A stretch of 64,000 nucleotides of DNA from Yamagishiella unicocca (GCA_003116995.1 BDSL01000084.1:420956-484955), one strand, 5' to 3'; counted from the stretch's first letter, positions 1 through 12,500 are shown. The notes: a model not told the origin generated them from the sequence alone. Numbers and translations: made by a program.

Positions 1-30
1 TCGGAGTTCGTGGGCCTGAAGGTCAAGTAA
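1..30 (+). CDS. 3' terminal exon of an upstream tandem paralogue of the secreted glycoprotein gene (partial)
   Basis: The first 30 bases are identical to 5,613-5,642, the last exon of the complete gene at 1,782-5,642, and end in the same TAA. The 3' flank that follows (31-1,133) also matches the flank of the complete gene, so this is the end of a tandem duplicate whose body lies before the window. Only nine residues of the protein are visible, ending in GLKVK. The product is not recognised (see the full copy). Confidence 0.85.
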   Translation, partial: SEFVGLKVK

Positions 31-1781
31 GGACCTCGCGCCATCTGGAAAGAAGTGCGCACATGACGGTGGACTGAGCGAGTGCGCATTGTGCAGCCGG
101 CCACATCCATCCATCCATCCATCGGATATGTAACCAGTGCCGCCGCTGTGAAGCCTGGCGAGCTGTTCGACAGGACACGTGTCATCTGCGGACCTGGCTA
201 GGCGTATCCTCTGTTTATGGCGCTTGCTGGGAACGCAGGACGGTAAACCACCTTCGTCGAAATGGCGAATGTGCATCAGGGAATCAGCAGGGATGCCGTT
301 GCTTGCAAAACGAAGGGCACGCCTAGCCGGGGCGGGGCGGGTTTTGGGTTGACGTATGCAGTTAGTGTTGTTTTCCGAACGAGGGGCAGTAGCTGCGAAT
401 AAGCATGGATAAGTACCAGTAGTAGTAACTAAATACAATGGGCTCAACACCCTAAGATAGAGGCATTGAGTGCATCGCTCGGGCAAGGATTGCCGCGTTT
501 GTGGCTGCTTTTCGTGGTAGATGATGTTGCTAAGTCGCATGTGGGCCCAAAGCCCCACCAAGCGGGTGCGCGCGGATGGCAGCAAGCCGGGGTTGATGGC
601 CGCGTCGTTAGTAATTAGCAGGTAGTTGTTGCTGTGAGCTCCAATGCGCTCCAGACGAAACGTGTAAATGTTAGAGCTTGTTGGCTCGTTATGACCCCTT
701 GCTTGCTCGGATGCTGTGCTGTGCTGTGGCACGACCACAACAAGTCAACCCTCGGCACATTGCACTGTCTCTGTCTGCTGGCGATGCACCTACACATACA
801 TCTGTAGTTGCATAAGGTTACAAAATGCCAGGCATTTTGTTCCCCATGATAGTGAACGCCGACGCGGCTGGCGGCTTCGTGTACGCCTATTAGATGATGC
901 GGTGCCATTCACAGCTTTCATCCGCCGGACGTGCAGGCTCCAATCCGCAGCCGAGCGCAATAATTCCAATACAGTGTCCCTTGGCCATTAGTTCAGCTCA
1001 GGAGGGCACGGTCAGGTACTACCGACGACGATCAGCTGCGTACTTAAACGGCCACAGTACCATCACCATCGCCCCATGCATGTGGAAGTCAAAGCGTAGT
1101 TTGTTGCCCGCCTAACAAACAAAGCGACATGGTCATGGAGAGCGAGTTATTACGGTGATGAGCAACCGCCTGACTTCCAGCTGAGTGGGCATTACCACTG
1201 TCTGTGAAGTAAAGACTGCTGCAAGATAGACTATGTTTCCGTTGGCTGGGATCAGTTGGGATCGGTTGGGATCGCTTACTTGGGATCCGTTGGGTCGTGT
1301 TGGGTGAAGTAGTCTAGCCGTGAGCGCTTTGCGTTTTCTTCTCTATGCTCTTATCAGGTAGGATCATGGCTGGCTGGATCGCGTCGTCCGTCTTCGGGCA
1401 GCCCGATGTAGGCGCACGTCCAACTCGCGTCGTACCTCCTGGCGCCCACCACAGCCCTGTCGATGCACTTCATTTTGCTGGATCATAGAAGGCTATAAGC
1501 GCTGTCTGAAAGCGGGCGATTACGCGACGAGCGTGTTTGCTACGAGACCTGGTTCGATCCCAGGCACATTCACTGGTCTGCTGCGTCGACAGTTACGATT
1601 CCCATTACGAACGCATATGCCTTGCGTATAGCATCTTACTGTTATCAAATTTGTGTTATAAAGCCCATAGGTGCATATCTTTCAGTACTCTCTTCCTGTC
1701 ATCTCTCGTCACGGTCGTTGCTACTACTCGGGTAGTTACTCCTGTTCCCATCCAGCTGCGTCATCACCGCCTTCATCGAAC
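31..1781. other. Spacer between the tandem secreted-protein genes
   Basis: Bases 31-1,133 are the 3' flank of the upstream gene copy, homologous to 5,643-6,218, 7,062-7,190, 8,240-8,280 and 8,910-9,163 of the other copy, where later insertions have split it. A TGTAA polyadenylation signal lies at 129-133, 99 bases after the stop. At 626-660 there is one copy of an old repeat end (GTTGTTGCTGTGAGCTCC). At 1,250-1,310 a TTGGGATC motif recurs several times. From 1,134 to 1,650 no gene is visible. Confidence 0.6.
1657..1663 (+). promoter_or_regulatory. Possible TATA box of the secreted glycoprotein gene
   Basis: TATAAAG lies about 120 bases upstream of the signal-peptide ATG at 1,782, in a locally AT-rich stretch. 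That spacing would leave a 5' UTR of about 90 bases. The call rests on motif and position only. Confidence 0.35.
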
Positions 1782-4700
1782 ATGAGGTCATTCCCGCTCA
1801 TCGCCGCTCTGCTGGCGGCTGCTATGGGATGCGCGATTGCAGGTGGGTACATATAGGGCCACATCTAAGTCACGCATGCTGTGCCTGATGTGATGGTAAC
1901 GCGTGCTCAGCCGCCGGACCGATCTGGACCGTTCCGCGGCGCGATCTTCGGCATCCTGCACCAACACATCGTGATCCCACTGTTTGATAACGTTATAAAT
2001 ACCTTTGGGTGCGAACGAGATGACATCGCTGGCATTGCGTGCAGTCGGGCATTAGCAAGTTGCTTCCACTCCTGCCTACCTATTCTGTCGGGCACGCAGC
2101 AACCTTTGTCCGACAGTCTGGCTAGCACGCGTTAAATTTGTATTGAATAACCATGTTTATATTTGATACATACCTATACTCAGCGCGCCGGCCTAGGCCA
2201 CGCGGTTCGTCTAGTGGCGTTGGCGTACATTATTTAATGTGCCCTGGTCTCCTTCGGATTGCCAATGTCTTGCATGTATTGAAATATGTCGTCCGAAATA
2301 CTCAATAAAAAAGAGTCTGACTTCGTTCGGTTCGCCCTCCCTCGTCCGTACGTGTCTGGCTTGCGCTGCTGTCGTCGTTCATTGCTCGTCAGCCCCCCCT
2401 CCCTTCTACCGGTGAGTGAGCTGTACAGCAGCAGGGCGGGATACTGGTTTGTGCCGTAGCCTTGCAGGGTGCAGACCTGCGTTCAAATGTGAAATGGATC
2501 GCACTCACTTCATACAAGCAGCCGGCTTCGCCTGTTGTCACGCGTTGCTGCGTTTATGCGTACTACTACTCCTGCCTCCGGTGCAGGTACATCTCCGTGT
2601 CCACCTATAACACTACCGCAAACGTCACCCAAATTGCCGCCTGGGAATTCGCCAACCTAAAGAACGTAAGCAGTAAGCATTTCCTACGTACCTGCAATGG
2701 GACTTGGGGTGCATGGGTTTCTATCAGGGCCCCGCCCTCTTGTGAACGAGCTCGGTGCACCCGAATAAAGTGGACCCGGCGAGCGTGGTTGCATCATGTT
2801 GCATCCTCGCGTGCAGCTGCCCAGGGCTGGGGAGCTCTTGCCTTTCCGCTGGCGTCGGCTTTGCCCAGTTGGCGTCGCCTTACTTCATCCGTCACCCACC
2901 CAGCCGAACTTACGCTCCTCGCCCGCATCGGTGCTCGCAGAACTGCTCCAAGACCTACGCTGCTGCGACGACCGGCATCAACGTCAACTACTTGCCGAAG
3001 ACCAACTGGGGGCAGTTCATTAAGGTGGGCAACGCCAACGGAAGCTTTTCATATCATTCATACATGGACGGCATCTCACCCAGTGGTCCAGCATTGTCCG
3101 GCCGGCGTAGGGGTATCTATTACAGTGGGTTATAAACCAATACTGTATTCGTAGGGGTATCTATTACAGTGGGTTATAAACCAATACTGTATATACTATA
3201 TATAAACCAATTCTACCTATTGGTCTGGAACCCACTGTAATCGGTACAACAACTAGTTACGCAGGGCCGTTAGGTGCATCGCAGACACTAAAGCAGGCAA
3301 CGTGATTGTCACTATCGTACGTACTCACTCAGATGCGCCGTGTTTGCATCCCCACTTCTGTCCCTGGCTTTAGGAAATGCTCACTCCGTGCGCGTGTTTG
3401 CATCCCCGCTTACGTTCCTGGTTTCAGGTGATTGACTTTGTCAACATGGCCAACTACACGACCTACAAGACCTGCGACGACCTGTTCGTCCGGAAGGCCC
3501 TCATCAACAGGTAAGGAGGGACTTGGAACTGAGATACGTCTCTTGACCCCATTCGTTGTTTGGTCCGCCTGATGTGCACGGTAACAGTTACTACTTTTAC
3601 CTAGATAGCCAACCAGTAGTGTCCGTCCAATCCTGCGATGCAGTTTCGTAACCGGCAAGGCGCACGCCCTAGTTCCTGCGACCGCCACCACCAAGCGCCT
3701 GGACACGCTGCCGGACAACGTCATCTTCCATATCGGCCTGGTGAGTGGGTGGCAGACCACGAGACCAGCGCAACCCAAACGAAAAGACATGTAGTAACTG
3801 TATGTTACAGTGGGGCACAGACCATAATGAGATAAATAGAGCTTTGGGGAGCATCATCTTACATATGTTGGAAGATTGTACGTAGCTGACCCATTTCTTG
3901 ACGATGGGTCGATGGCAATAATCGCTATGAGGCAGGCAGACGTTATAACCGCTTCAGCCAGTGCACCCCCCTCTTACTTCCTGCTGGTGTCGAACAATGC
4001 ACTAACTTCTCGTCTCGACCTTGCTTATGGCGTGGTGACGGATGCCCGCAGAGCAACACTACGAGCGACACCCAGATGGTGACCCTGCGCACCAACCTCA
4101 TGACTCAATTCGCCGGTAAGACATTTTGCACTACAATGGTCTGGGGCCAGGGTGGGGCCAGTTACTGCGACACTAGGGGGCGCGCGTTCGTTACCTTCGT
4201 TACAACAACCTTACTTCGTGACACTTTCCCTCCAGTCCATCGTCACACATAGGACTCGTAGATTATCTCGGTGGTAAGAATACGCTAGCTGCTACTATTT
4301 GCTTGAACGTACGCGAAACGGATGCTCCCGTGCCTGCAGGTGCCAGCGTCCTGAACTACCTGCCAGGGATCTTCCTCACCAACAGCACCGTAACCCCTAG
4401 CAACAACCACAACCACGGTGCGCCTAACTAATGTAACCCAGGTTAATTTCTTGACTCAGCAGTAGGGAGCATGGCTGCGGTTTCGCATCTACTTGCTTGG
4501 CGTACTTTCTGATTGCTTGGCGACAGACGCGCGCTGGCCTTGCTCGTCCCAACCGACCGTTCCCTGCGGCACCTGAATGGCGTCCCAAGTCTCAGCTCAG
4601 CCGAAACCGTGAACACATCGTTTTGTGTCGCTTTTACGTTTGTCCACGCAGCCAACATCATGGTGTCCGCCAGCGCCCACACGAACGTTGCGTACTACTA

Positions 4701-5642
4701 CTTCAAGAACGGCAATGGCGGCAACGTCCCCATCCTGCCATTGTACTCGCAAATCAAGGCAAGTGTATCGGTGTGCCCTTTCTGTGCTTTCATGACGGGT
4801 GCAATGATGGGTGTTTCGGAGAAGACCGTGGCTTACTGCTGGGTAGTTACTAGTTAGGGTCACGCCACAATTCACAGCGACGGATGTCAGCGGGCTCAAG
4901 ATTTCCGTTCCCCTGCATGAGAACCAAACGGTATTTGCTGCTGTCCGAAATGTAGCTGGCAGGGCTCGACACGCAGGGCCAGACACGTAGGGCCAGACAC
5001 GTAGACACGTAGGGCAGATAAATACATGCATTGTTTCCGTCTCTTTCGTCTCCTTCAGTGTCAGGCGATGTGTCCGATGGTTTTACCTTCTGATCTGGAA
5101 CCCACTGCCGCTCCCATTTACCGTACCCCCATGTGTTGCCACCGTCTGCTGCGCGCAGGCTCTGCAGCCCACTGGTGGCAGGGTAAGCAGGAGGGAGGGT
5201 GGGAAAAATTGTCTGCGTGGCGGGATGATGATGCCAGGTAACGACCGTATGTAGCTCACGTCCTTGCTCGCCAGCTAGGTAGTCATCGACGTGAAGCCCA
5301 AACGATTCCCCATCTCAGTCTCAGCGTCCGGCAATGTGCCGGGTGATTCTGCTTTCTATTCTGGAACCCGCAGTGATGAGTGTCCCGAGTAGCTCTCACA
5401 ATAACGACCATGTTCGGCACTGATGCATTTAGCCGTTACCGTGCAATTGCAACTCCGATCGATCTTGGTCGATCGGTTGTGGTACAGTACGTAATTAAAG
5501 CTCGATGAGCTGAGTCACTGACTGCATCGAGATAGAACTTGCTACCACTCGCTTTCTTGACGCTTGCTTCCCGGCCAATGCCCTATTCACCTCCGTCCCA
5601 TGCATGCAGGACTCGGAGTTCGTGGGCCTGAAGGTCAAGTAA
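1782..5642 (+). CDS. Secreted, multiply N-glycosylated protein of unknown function (11 exons, 256 aa)
   Basis: Eleven exons join with consistent phases: 1782-1846, 2587-2665, 2941-3024, 3428-3510, 3644-3740, 4052-4115, 4340-4417, 4652-4762, 4878-4930, 5159-5182 and 5610-5642 (771 nt with the stop). The start at 1,782 was chosen because it begins a classical signal peptide: MRSF, then a hydrophobic Leu/Ala core ending about residue 20. An in-frame ATG at 1,671 would bury it. The mature protein has seven N-X-S/T sequons (NTT, NVT, NCS, NYT, NTT, NST, NQT) and few cysteines, with no transmembrane segment or anchor signal at the end. No known domain was recognised, so an extracellular-matrix or periplasmic role is only an inference from the signal peptide and sequons. 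A tandem paralogue precedes it. For intron 8 the GT donor at 4,763 keeps the frame. Confidence 0.75.
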
Positions 5643-6218
5643 GGACCTCGCGCCATCTGGAAAGAAGCGCGCACATGACGGTGGACTGAGCAAATGCGCA
5701 TTGTGCACCCGGCCACATTCATCCATCCATCCATCGGATACTTAACCAGCGCCGCCGTGAAGCCTGGCGAGCTGCTTGACAGGACACGCCGAGTGTCATC
5801 TAGGCGTGTCCTCTGTTTAAGACGCTTGCTGGGAACGCAGGACGGTAAACCACCTTCGTTGAAATGGCGAATGTGCATCAGGGAGTCAGCAGGGATGCCG
5901 TTGCTTGAAAAACGACGGGCACGCCTAGCCGGGAACCGGTTTGGGGTTGAGGTATGCAGTTAGTGTTGTTTTTCGAACGAGGGGCAGTAGCTGCGAATAA
6001 GCATGGATAAGTACCAGTAGTAGTAACTTATACAATTGCTCAACACCCTAAGATAGAGATTGAGTGCATCGCTCGGGCAAGGATTGCCGCGTTTGTGGTT
6101 GCTTTGTGGTAGATGATGTTGCTAAGTCGCGTGTTGGCCCACAGCTCCACCGAGCGGGTGCGCGCAGATGGCAGCAAGCCGGGGTTGGTGGCCGCGTCGT
6201 TAGTAAGTAGCAGGTAGT

Positions 6219-6984
6219 TGTTGTAACGATTACAGTGGGTTCCAGACCAAAAGGTAGAACCATCGGGCGCATCGCCTGACACTGAACAAGACGGAGGAAA
6301 CAAATACCGACATGCACCGAAACAAAGGCAAACCACCAGAACACCAAGTTGACAGGCCGTAGGCATACAGAGCAGCAGCCAGCACCCCAGGGGGAATTTG
6401 CACTAGAGGCTCCCCTATCAGGAACTGGCCGCCAACCAACCTAACAGCCCAGCACCCGACGAACCAGTGAAGCGCCGCAACGATGCAAACATCGGAACCC
6501 GCCACCTCTCATCCCATAAGGCACGGACCCCTAGCAGGGCTCAACACGCTTATATAGCCAGAAAGTATGAAGCACGGGAAACCCCGCTCCCCAAGACAAC
6601 CCGAGCCGATCAGGAATCCACCAGTACCTCAGCCGGTCCCCCGCACACAAGGCGACTGGCGACCACCCGCAAGAAAGGATGCCGAGACCCCACTGCATCC
6701 CAGCCTTTCTGGGGAAGCCCCAGCGCAGCAAAGCCCCTCAGAAGGGCCCAAAACTCCACCACCCCACGGCGAACGGCGCGATCCAGAAGACCACTACCCG
6801 GAGTAAGAGGGGGACCACCAGCCCCCGCCCTTTTCAAGGCCGCGGCCATAAAACGGCGCCCCACCTCCATGGCAGTAATAGCCGCCAGGACTACGACATC
6901 CCAGACGCAGGACTGTACCCCGATAGGTGCTTGCACCAACCAAACTTGCGCCCGTGTCACCCCTGCACCGAGCTGGGTCTCGAG
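6219..6984 (-). mobile_element. 5'-truncated LINE 3' end, longest copy in the window
   Basis: On the - strand it ends in the family's constant 3' terminus (TGGGTTCCAGACC and GTAACGATTACA read from the + strand). Upstream it carries an open frame (about 6,610-6,990, -) with the look of the C-terminus of a non-LTR reverse-transcriptase protein, though no catalytic motif is included. TAGTTGTTG stands at both borders, consistent with a target-site duplication, and the uninterrupted site is seen in the tandem copy near 618-660. Family membership rests on the many copies that share one 3' end and differ in 5' end. Confidence 0.6.
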
Positions 6985-7063
6985 TAGTTGTTGCTGTGGG
7001 CTCCAATGCGCTCCAGACAAAAGGTAGTTGTTGCTGTGGGCTCCAATGCGCTCCAGACAAAAG
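6984..7063. repeat. Two tandem copies of a 40-bp repeat end
   Basis: A 40-bp unit starting GTAGTTGTTGCTGTGGGC and ending CAGACAAAAG occurs at 6,984-7,023 and 7,024-7,063. The tandem gene copy has a single unit at 626-660. It resembles a diverged 3' terminus of the same LINE family, read in reverse. Confidence 0.6.
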
Positions 7064-7744
7064 ATGTAAAACGTTGGCTCGTTACGACCGCTTGCTCGCT
7101 TGGATGCTGTGATGTGCTGTGGCACGACCACAACAAGTCAACCCTCGGCACATTGCTCTGTCTCTGTCTGCTGGCGATGCACTACACATACAGTGGGGCT
7201 GCCACGCCCCAGCGCCGGCACGTACGTTTCACCGGCACTGGTTCCGGAGCCAGGGCATCTGCGTTCCCGCTTGTATGCTGCTGCCGTAACTACAGCGCCT
7301 CTGTTGCTGTAATGATTGATTGCGTCATGGATTCGGTTTCCACTCGTTCCGACAACGATGGGGACACGTGTGAATCTCGCGATTCAGGTCGGGCGCAGGG
7401 CCCTTCTGACCAAATCCGTTGGTGCCGCAGAGTATTTAGCGGAACCACGCCTCATTCCTCGGCGTGGTTTATCTGCTTGGTTGTGTTGGTTGTGTTGGTT
7501 GTTTTGGTCGTGCTTCTACACAATGTAACACACCGCGCTTGAAGAACGCCCGCGGCTCCTTGCTGCGTGAATAGGTCACGAGGTCGACGCAGCCGCAGTC
7601 AGCGCCGCCTTTACGTTTGAAACTTGAGACCCTGCAGCTTGGTAACCTGCAGCCCGCCTGCCAGCAGCGCCAGTCCGCGGGGCTGTGGTGCCGCGCGCCC
7701 GCGCCACCCAGCATCAGGTCGGCGACAGGTGATGCCTGCTGTGG
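7064..7744. other. Non-coding flank and unclassified insert
   Basis: Bases 7,064-7,190 continue the duplicated 3' flank of the secreted-protein gene. From about 7,190 to 7,744 the sequence is not in the other copy. It holds a short TTGGTTGTG repeat (7,480-7,510) and no convincing gene. The phrase CTGCTGTGGGGCATGAC near 7,736 recurs in inverted form near 8,315, so the two sites may be ends of one insertion. Confidence 0.4.
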
Positions 7745-8222
7745 GGCATGACAGGGCCTCGGCATCCCTTCTTGCGGGTTGTCGCCAATCACCTTGTGTG
7801 CGGGGGACCGGCTGAGGTACTGGTGGATTCCTGATCGGCTCGGGTTGTCTTGGGGAGCGGGGTATCCCGTGCTTCATACTTTCTGGCTATATAGGCGTGT
7901 TGAGCCCTGCTAGGGGTCCGTGCCTTATGGGATGAGAGGCGGCGGGTTCCGATGTTTGCATCGTTGCGGCGCTTCACTGGTTCGTCGGGTGTTGGGCTGT
8001 TAGGTTGGTTGGTGGCCAGTTCCTGATAGGGGAGCCTCTAGTGCAAATTCCCCCTGGGGTGCTGGCTGCTGCTCTGTATGCCTACGGCCTGTCAATTTGG
8101 TGTTCTGGTGGTTTGCCTTTGTTTCGGTGCATGTCGGTATTTGTTTCCTCCGTCTTGTTCAGTGTCAGGCGATGCGCCCGATGGTTCTACCTCTTGGTCT
8201 GGAACCCACTGTAACCGTTACA
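7745..8222 (+). mobile_element. 5'-truncated LINE 3' end
   Basis: It closely matches 45,110-45,604 and, inverted, 6,219-6,660 and 36,490-36,917. It ends in the shared terminus TCTGGAACCCACTGTAACCG and TTACAACA. A short open frame runs through the conserved part, but no complete protein is encoded. Confidence 0.65.
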
Positions 8223-9164
8223 ACATACATTATCTGTACTTGCAAAATGTTACAAAATGCCAGGCAATTTGTTCCCCATGATAGTGAAGCATCGCCGTTG
8301 CGGCTGGCGTGTCATGCCCCACAGCAGGCTTCGGCCGTCACGGACACTAGTGTTGTTCGTGCTTTCCTGGCTGACCGTCATGGCCGGCTCCAGGCCTGAC
8401 TGGCGTGCGCTGTCGTTAGTGCTCAGGCTACAACTGACCAGGTCGTAGGCACGTTAGCAGGTGAACGCCGCAAGTCGCTACCTCTTCCGGGGTCTGCCCC
8501 GGGTATCCTGACTCCCGACTGAAGCACGGCCCACAGCTGCACTGTTGCTTGCGGGGGCAACTATGCTCGACACTGTTGTTACACGTCTGCAACTGGGCAC
8601 CTCGTGCGAGAGGATACTTCGAGCACGGCCGGGAATGCCAGACGTGGCTCGTGCTAAGGCGGCGGAGGCTCTGTGGGCCCGATGTGCGCACCTTAACCCT
8701 GCAGCTCCGATCGTGAGCCAGCTACCACCCAACACCGACAGTTACCAGACGGTATAAGACGGCGTCCGTTACTTAGTGTCAACGAACCATACCTAACGAC
8801 ACACTCGTGAGATATTTCACTCCAACCGTCATGCTCAGATACGCGTTTCTGGAGCGGCGCCGAAACCATGACTAATGCCCTACTATCCTTCATGCCGGCG
8901 CTGGGGCATGACAGGCGGCTTCGTGTATGCCTTTTGGACGATGTGGTGCCATTCACAGCTTTCATCCGCCGGAGGTGCAGGCTCGAATCCGCAGCCCAGT
9001 GCAATAACTCCAGTACAGTGTCCCTTGGCCATTAGTTCAGCTCGAGAGGGCACGGTCAGCTACTACCGACGACGATCAGCTGCGCACGTAAACGGCCACA
9101 GTACCATCACCATCGCCTAACGTCAAAGCGTAGTTTGTTGCCCGCCCAACAAACAATGCGACAT
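8223..9164. other. Inserted and duplicated flank without a gene
   Basis: 8,240-8,280 and 8,910-9,163 belong to the tandem 3' flank. The 630 bases between them are absent from the other copy. No gene is evident. ORFs here are short and lack splice support. Confidence 0.4.
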
Positions 9165-9354
9165 ATCAGCATAAGAGCGCCTGCAACAGCATACTTGAGT
9201 TGCAGCCCAAGTTTTGTGTGCTGGATCGTAACATTCACCTGCAAACTGGCCTATCCTTACGTGCTTGTGAGATGCGAAGTGGGCACCAGCGGGGGCACGT
9301 GAAGGGCACGCCCGCATTTCGTTGTCGATGTAACCCTGATGCATTTGGTCATAC

Positions 9355-9415
9355 GTGGCCGTTGTGTAAACGGCGTGGCCGTTGTGTAAACGGCGTGGCC
9401 GTTGTAAACGGCGCG
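9355..9415. repeat. Three copies of a 21-bp repeat
   Basis: GGCCGTTGTGTAAACGGCGT recurs three times, the last unit shortened, just upstream of the first kinesin coiled-coil exon. The partner copy at 52,845-52,905 is identical. Confidence 0.7.
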
Positions 9416-9502
9416 TCAGCGACATGACTGCGGGATAGTTCTATCAGAGTACTCGAATCGTTGTCTTGCCTGCTCACCTCGCTGTCCATGACACACGCGC
9501 AG

Positions 9503-12500
9503 GAACAAGCGGAAAAGCTACGCGAGACTGCTGCACGTGACATAGCCATGTTGCGCGCGGACCTAGACAACACGCGGCAGGAGCGCGAGCGAGCGGTGGC
9601 AGACGCGGCCAAAGCAAAGGAGGATCTGGACAGGCAAGCAGTGTCATTCATGGGAATGGACAGGCAGTATGCGGATTCATGAGGCCGGATACGATGGGGA
9701 TATCAACATTGCATCTGTGTCTTACGCTGTTTAAGGGCGGCGCTCTGTTGACATTGACAAGCGACTTCGTGATGACATCTGAAAGCGGTGGGCTGAACTT
9801 TCATGTGTTGCCCCAGGGTTCGCACCGCTGGGGGCAAGAGCATGGAGACGCTCGAGGCGCTCAGCAATGATAAAGTTACGATGGAGGCCCAGCTATCCAT
9901 GCAGGTGTGAAAATGTCGGAACATATTTAGTACCTGTCTAGCTACATCAACATTGTATCTTCACGTGACATATACCAACAGTTTCAGGAGTATGCGTTAT
10001 TACTGTCCTTTTGCAACCAAGTTTGGTGCTGATGCCAGGAGCTCGCGCATCATCCTGATCCCGGCCGCTTGCCCCGTCCTCAGCAAAAACTGTTGGTCTC
10101 CATGCGGGAGGAGCTGGCTGGCGCGAAACAGAGCCGGGCCATGGCCGACGCGACGGCAGAGTCATGCGCGGCACAGATCAAGGAGCTGAAGGTGAGGGAG
10201 GTCCAACGAGCGCTGTCCATGCTTGTGGCTCGCGGACTCTCAACGAAGCGACTCAGCACCCTGCCAGCAACTCATTACCCTTTTCCTATTGAAGGGTGGT
10301 GAGCTCTTAGCTGCTGGGGGCGACAGCCAGTGCGCACATATGCATAGCGTGCGACTGCACATATTCATTCGACGGGCCTAATCCTGCAAACCAGACCTCA
10401 AGTCGCCCCTACTCTGTTGTCCTACATCTTCGCCACAGGCCCTAGCGGAGCGCTTGCAGGATTCGCTCGCGGATGCTGAGCGAAGAGTGTACGAGGGCGA
10501 GCTCATCCGCAGGAAGCTGCACAACGTCATCCAGGTGCGGTGCAAAGATGGGAAACAACAGCATCTTGGGGGGGAGTTATCCGATTGTGTTGCCGAGGCG
10601 TGCTGCTGTCTCTCCATTCGGGGGTCTGCTTGGGATGCATGTGGCCATGTGCAGGGGAGCCATCAGCGCAACCTCCCCCTGTGTATTTGTGCTTGCTGTT
10701 TCCTCTGGGCTCTCGGTTGTGAGGCTCTGGGTGGTTTGTCTTTCGGAACCGTCGGTTTTCTCTGCTTTCCTTGTCTTTTTCAGTGTCAGGCGATGCGCCC
10801 GATGGCTCTACCTTTTAAGGTCTGGAGCCCACTGTAACGATTACAACAACAGCATGCTCACCGTGCTACGCGGATCTGGATCGATCCCCGTTTCCTCGAG
10901 CCGCCTGGCATTTACCGGTAGGTTCAAAGGCGGCTCTGTGTCGGTTTGCTATGCGCAGGACCTCAAGGGCAACATTCGCGTCTACTGCCGCGTTCGGCCG
11001 GTCAGCTCTGGGGAGGCTGCGGACGCGTCGCACGATTCGGCGCTGTCGCTGGACTTCCCCATCTCGGGCGACCTGCTTGGCCGCGGGCTCAGCGTTGCTG
11101 TCCCAGGGAGCCACGCGGGACAGCCAATCCAGGTCAGTCGAAGATCGTGTGCTCAAGCCATGATGGCTGAGATTTGGGTCGGCTATCTCGGTACAAACAA
11201 ATTAGCCACTTCGTTGCATTTCGCCGCATGGCGGTAAATAATCGTAAATTGGCATCTGGCAGCCCATGACGCGCTCTGGGATACGTGTCTCGGCTGTGTC
11301 ACTACCTCGTTAGCTTAAGGCGTGCCCCGGACCTTTCCCAACCACCTGCACAGAAACACAACTTTACCTTCGATCGGGTCTTCAGCCCGGCCACGACCCA
11401 AGACATGGTCTTCGAGGGAGCCTCGGAGCTGGTCCAGAGCGCATTGGACGGCCACAAGGTGCGGTATGAAACTATGTCATGCATGCAAGCCACGACGGAT
11501 GTGCCACTTGAGGGGGTGGCCGAAAGCTGTTGAAGCACAGGTGTGCTATTTGTTCACTTTTCCGCCTCAACGGCTGCGTAGGTGTGCATCTTCGCGTATG
11601 GACAAACTGGCAGCGGCAAGACTTTCACCATGCTTGGCAACCGCGACCAGCCCGGCGTCATCCCCCGGGCCATGCAGCAGATCTTCCAGAGCGGCCAGAA
11701 GCTCGCGGCACAGGGCTGGCGGTTCAAAATGCAGGTACGGCCCTGTTTGTGGCTTCGCAAGGTTGTGTACCGAAGGCTTAAACACGCGTGTTGATGTACT
11801 GCACGATCCAGGCCAGCATGTTAGAGATCTACAACGAGGAAATCCGGGACCTTCTCAGTCGCCGTAAGGACGGCAACAAGAAGCACCAGGTCCGTTTCGT
11901 CCCTTCGATTTGCGATTTACAGTAGTGGGGCGGTTCTTCGGCGTCGAAGTGTAGGTGAACTCAGATTGTGGGCCCGTCTCCACGGAACTTCTTCTTGAAG
12001 ACTCGTTGTCGACCTGCGTTTGCCTCATTAGGTGGCCCACGACACAAGCGGCGTGACCACGGTTCGCGACCTCACCGTGGTGGACGTCAACCAGCCAGAG
12101 GCAGTCGAACAGCTACTGGCCCAGGCCATGGAAAAGAGGTTAGTATGTCTCTTGACCGATGGATGCAGACGGCCCTAATTAGGGGCACCAGACATGTTTC
12201 GCTTGGGCGCTGCCTAAGCGCCGTTATTCCCCTGATATTCCCCCGCAGAGCCGTTGGCTGCACGGCGCTGAACGAGCAGTCTTCGCGCAGCCACATGGTC
12301 TTCATAATGCGGATTGAGGGACGCAACACGAGCATGGACGTCAAGGTGGGAAATCCTCAATGTCGCTGTCAGGAATTATTAACCGCCTCATGGCTCATGC
12401 CTCATTGGCCTTCCCCCTCCGCTTTAGTACCACCATGCCTTGTCTCCTGTAACTGCCACGAACACTATACTGAGGTGCTGGCTGTCGCATGGACCCCGCC

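Larger units (their letters stand above)
5613..9163. repeat. Second copy of a tandem duplication (3' end and flank of the secreted-protein gene), broken by insertions
   Basis: The stretch matches 1-1,133 in blocks: 5,613-6,218 with 1-626, 7,024-7,190 with about 620-790, 8,240-8,280 with 815-860, and 8,910-9,163 with 865-1,133. The blocks are separated by LINE fragments and other inserts that the first copy lacks. The homology ends at 9,163, exactly where the kinesin segment begins at 9,165. Flank identity is visibly lower than in the large 9-kb/52-kb duplication, so this duplication is older. Confidence 0.7.

Noticed and set aside
1480..1580. tRNA-like B box GGTTCGATCCC at 1,551-1,561
   Set aside because: The T-arm CCTGG/CCAGG pairs, but no matching acceptor stem, D-arm or anticodon arm can be placed upstream.
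4752..4880. GC-AG intron (AAG/GCAAGT) in the secreted-protein gene
   Set aside because: Using the GC donor at 4,759 puts the next exon out of frame. The GT donor at 4,763 keeps the frame and the downstream phases.
10473..11237. 254-aa + frame bridging coiled coil, LINE fragment and motor
   Set aside because: It reads through an intron containing a LINE insertion. The conserved kinesin neck requires splicing 10,534 to 10,959.
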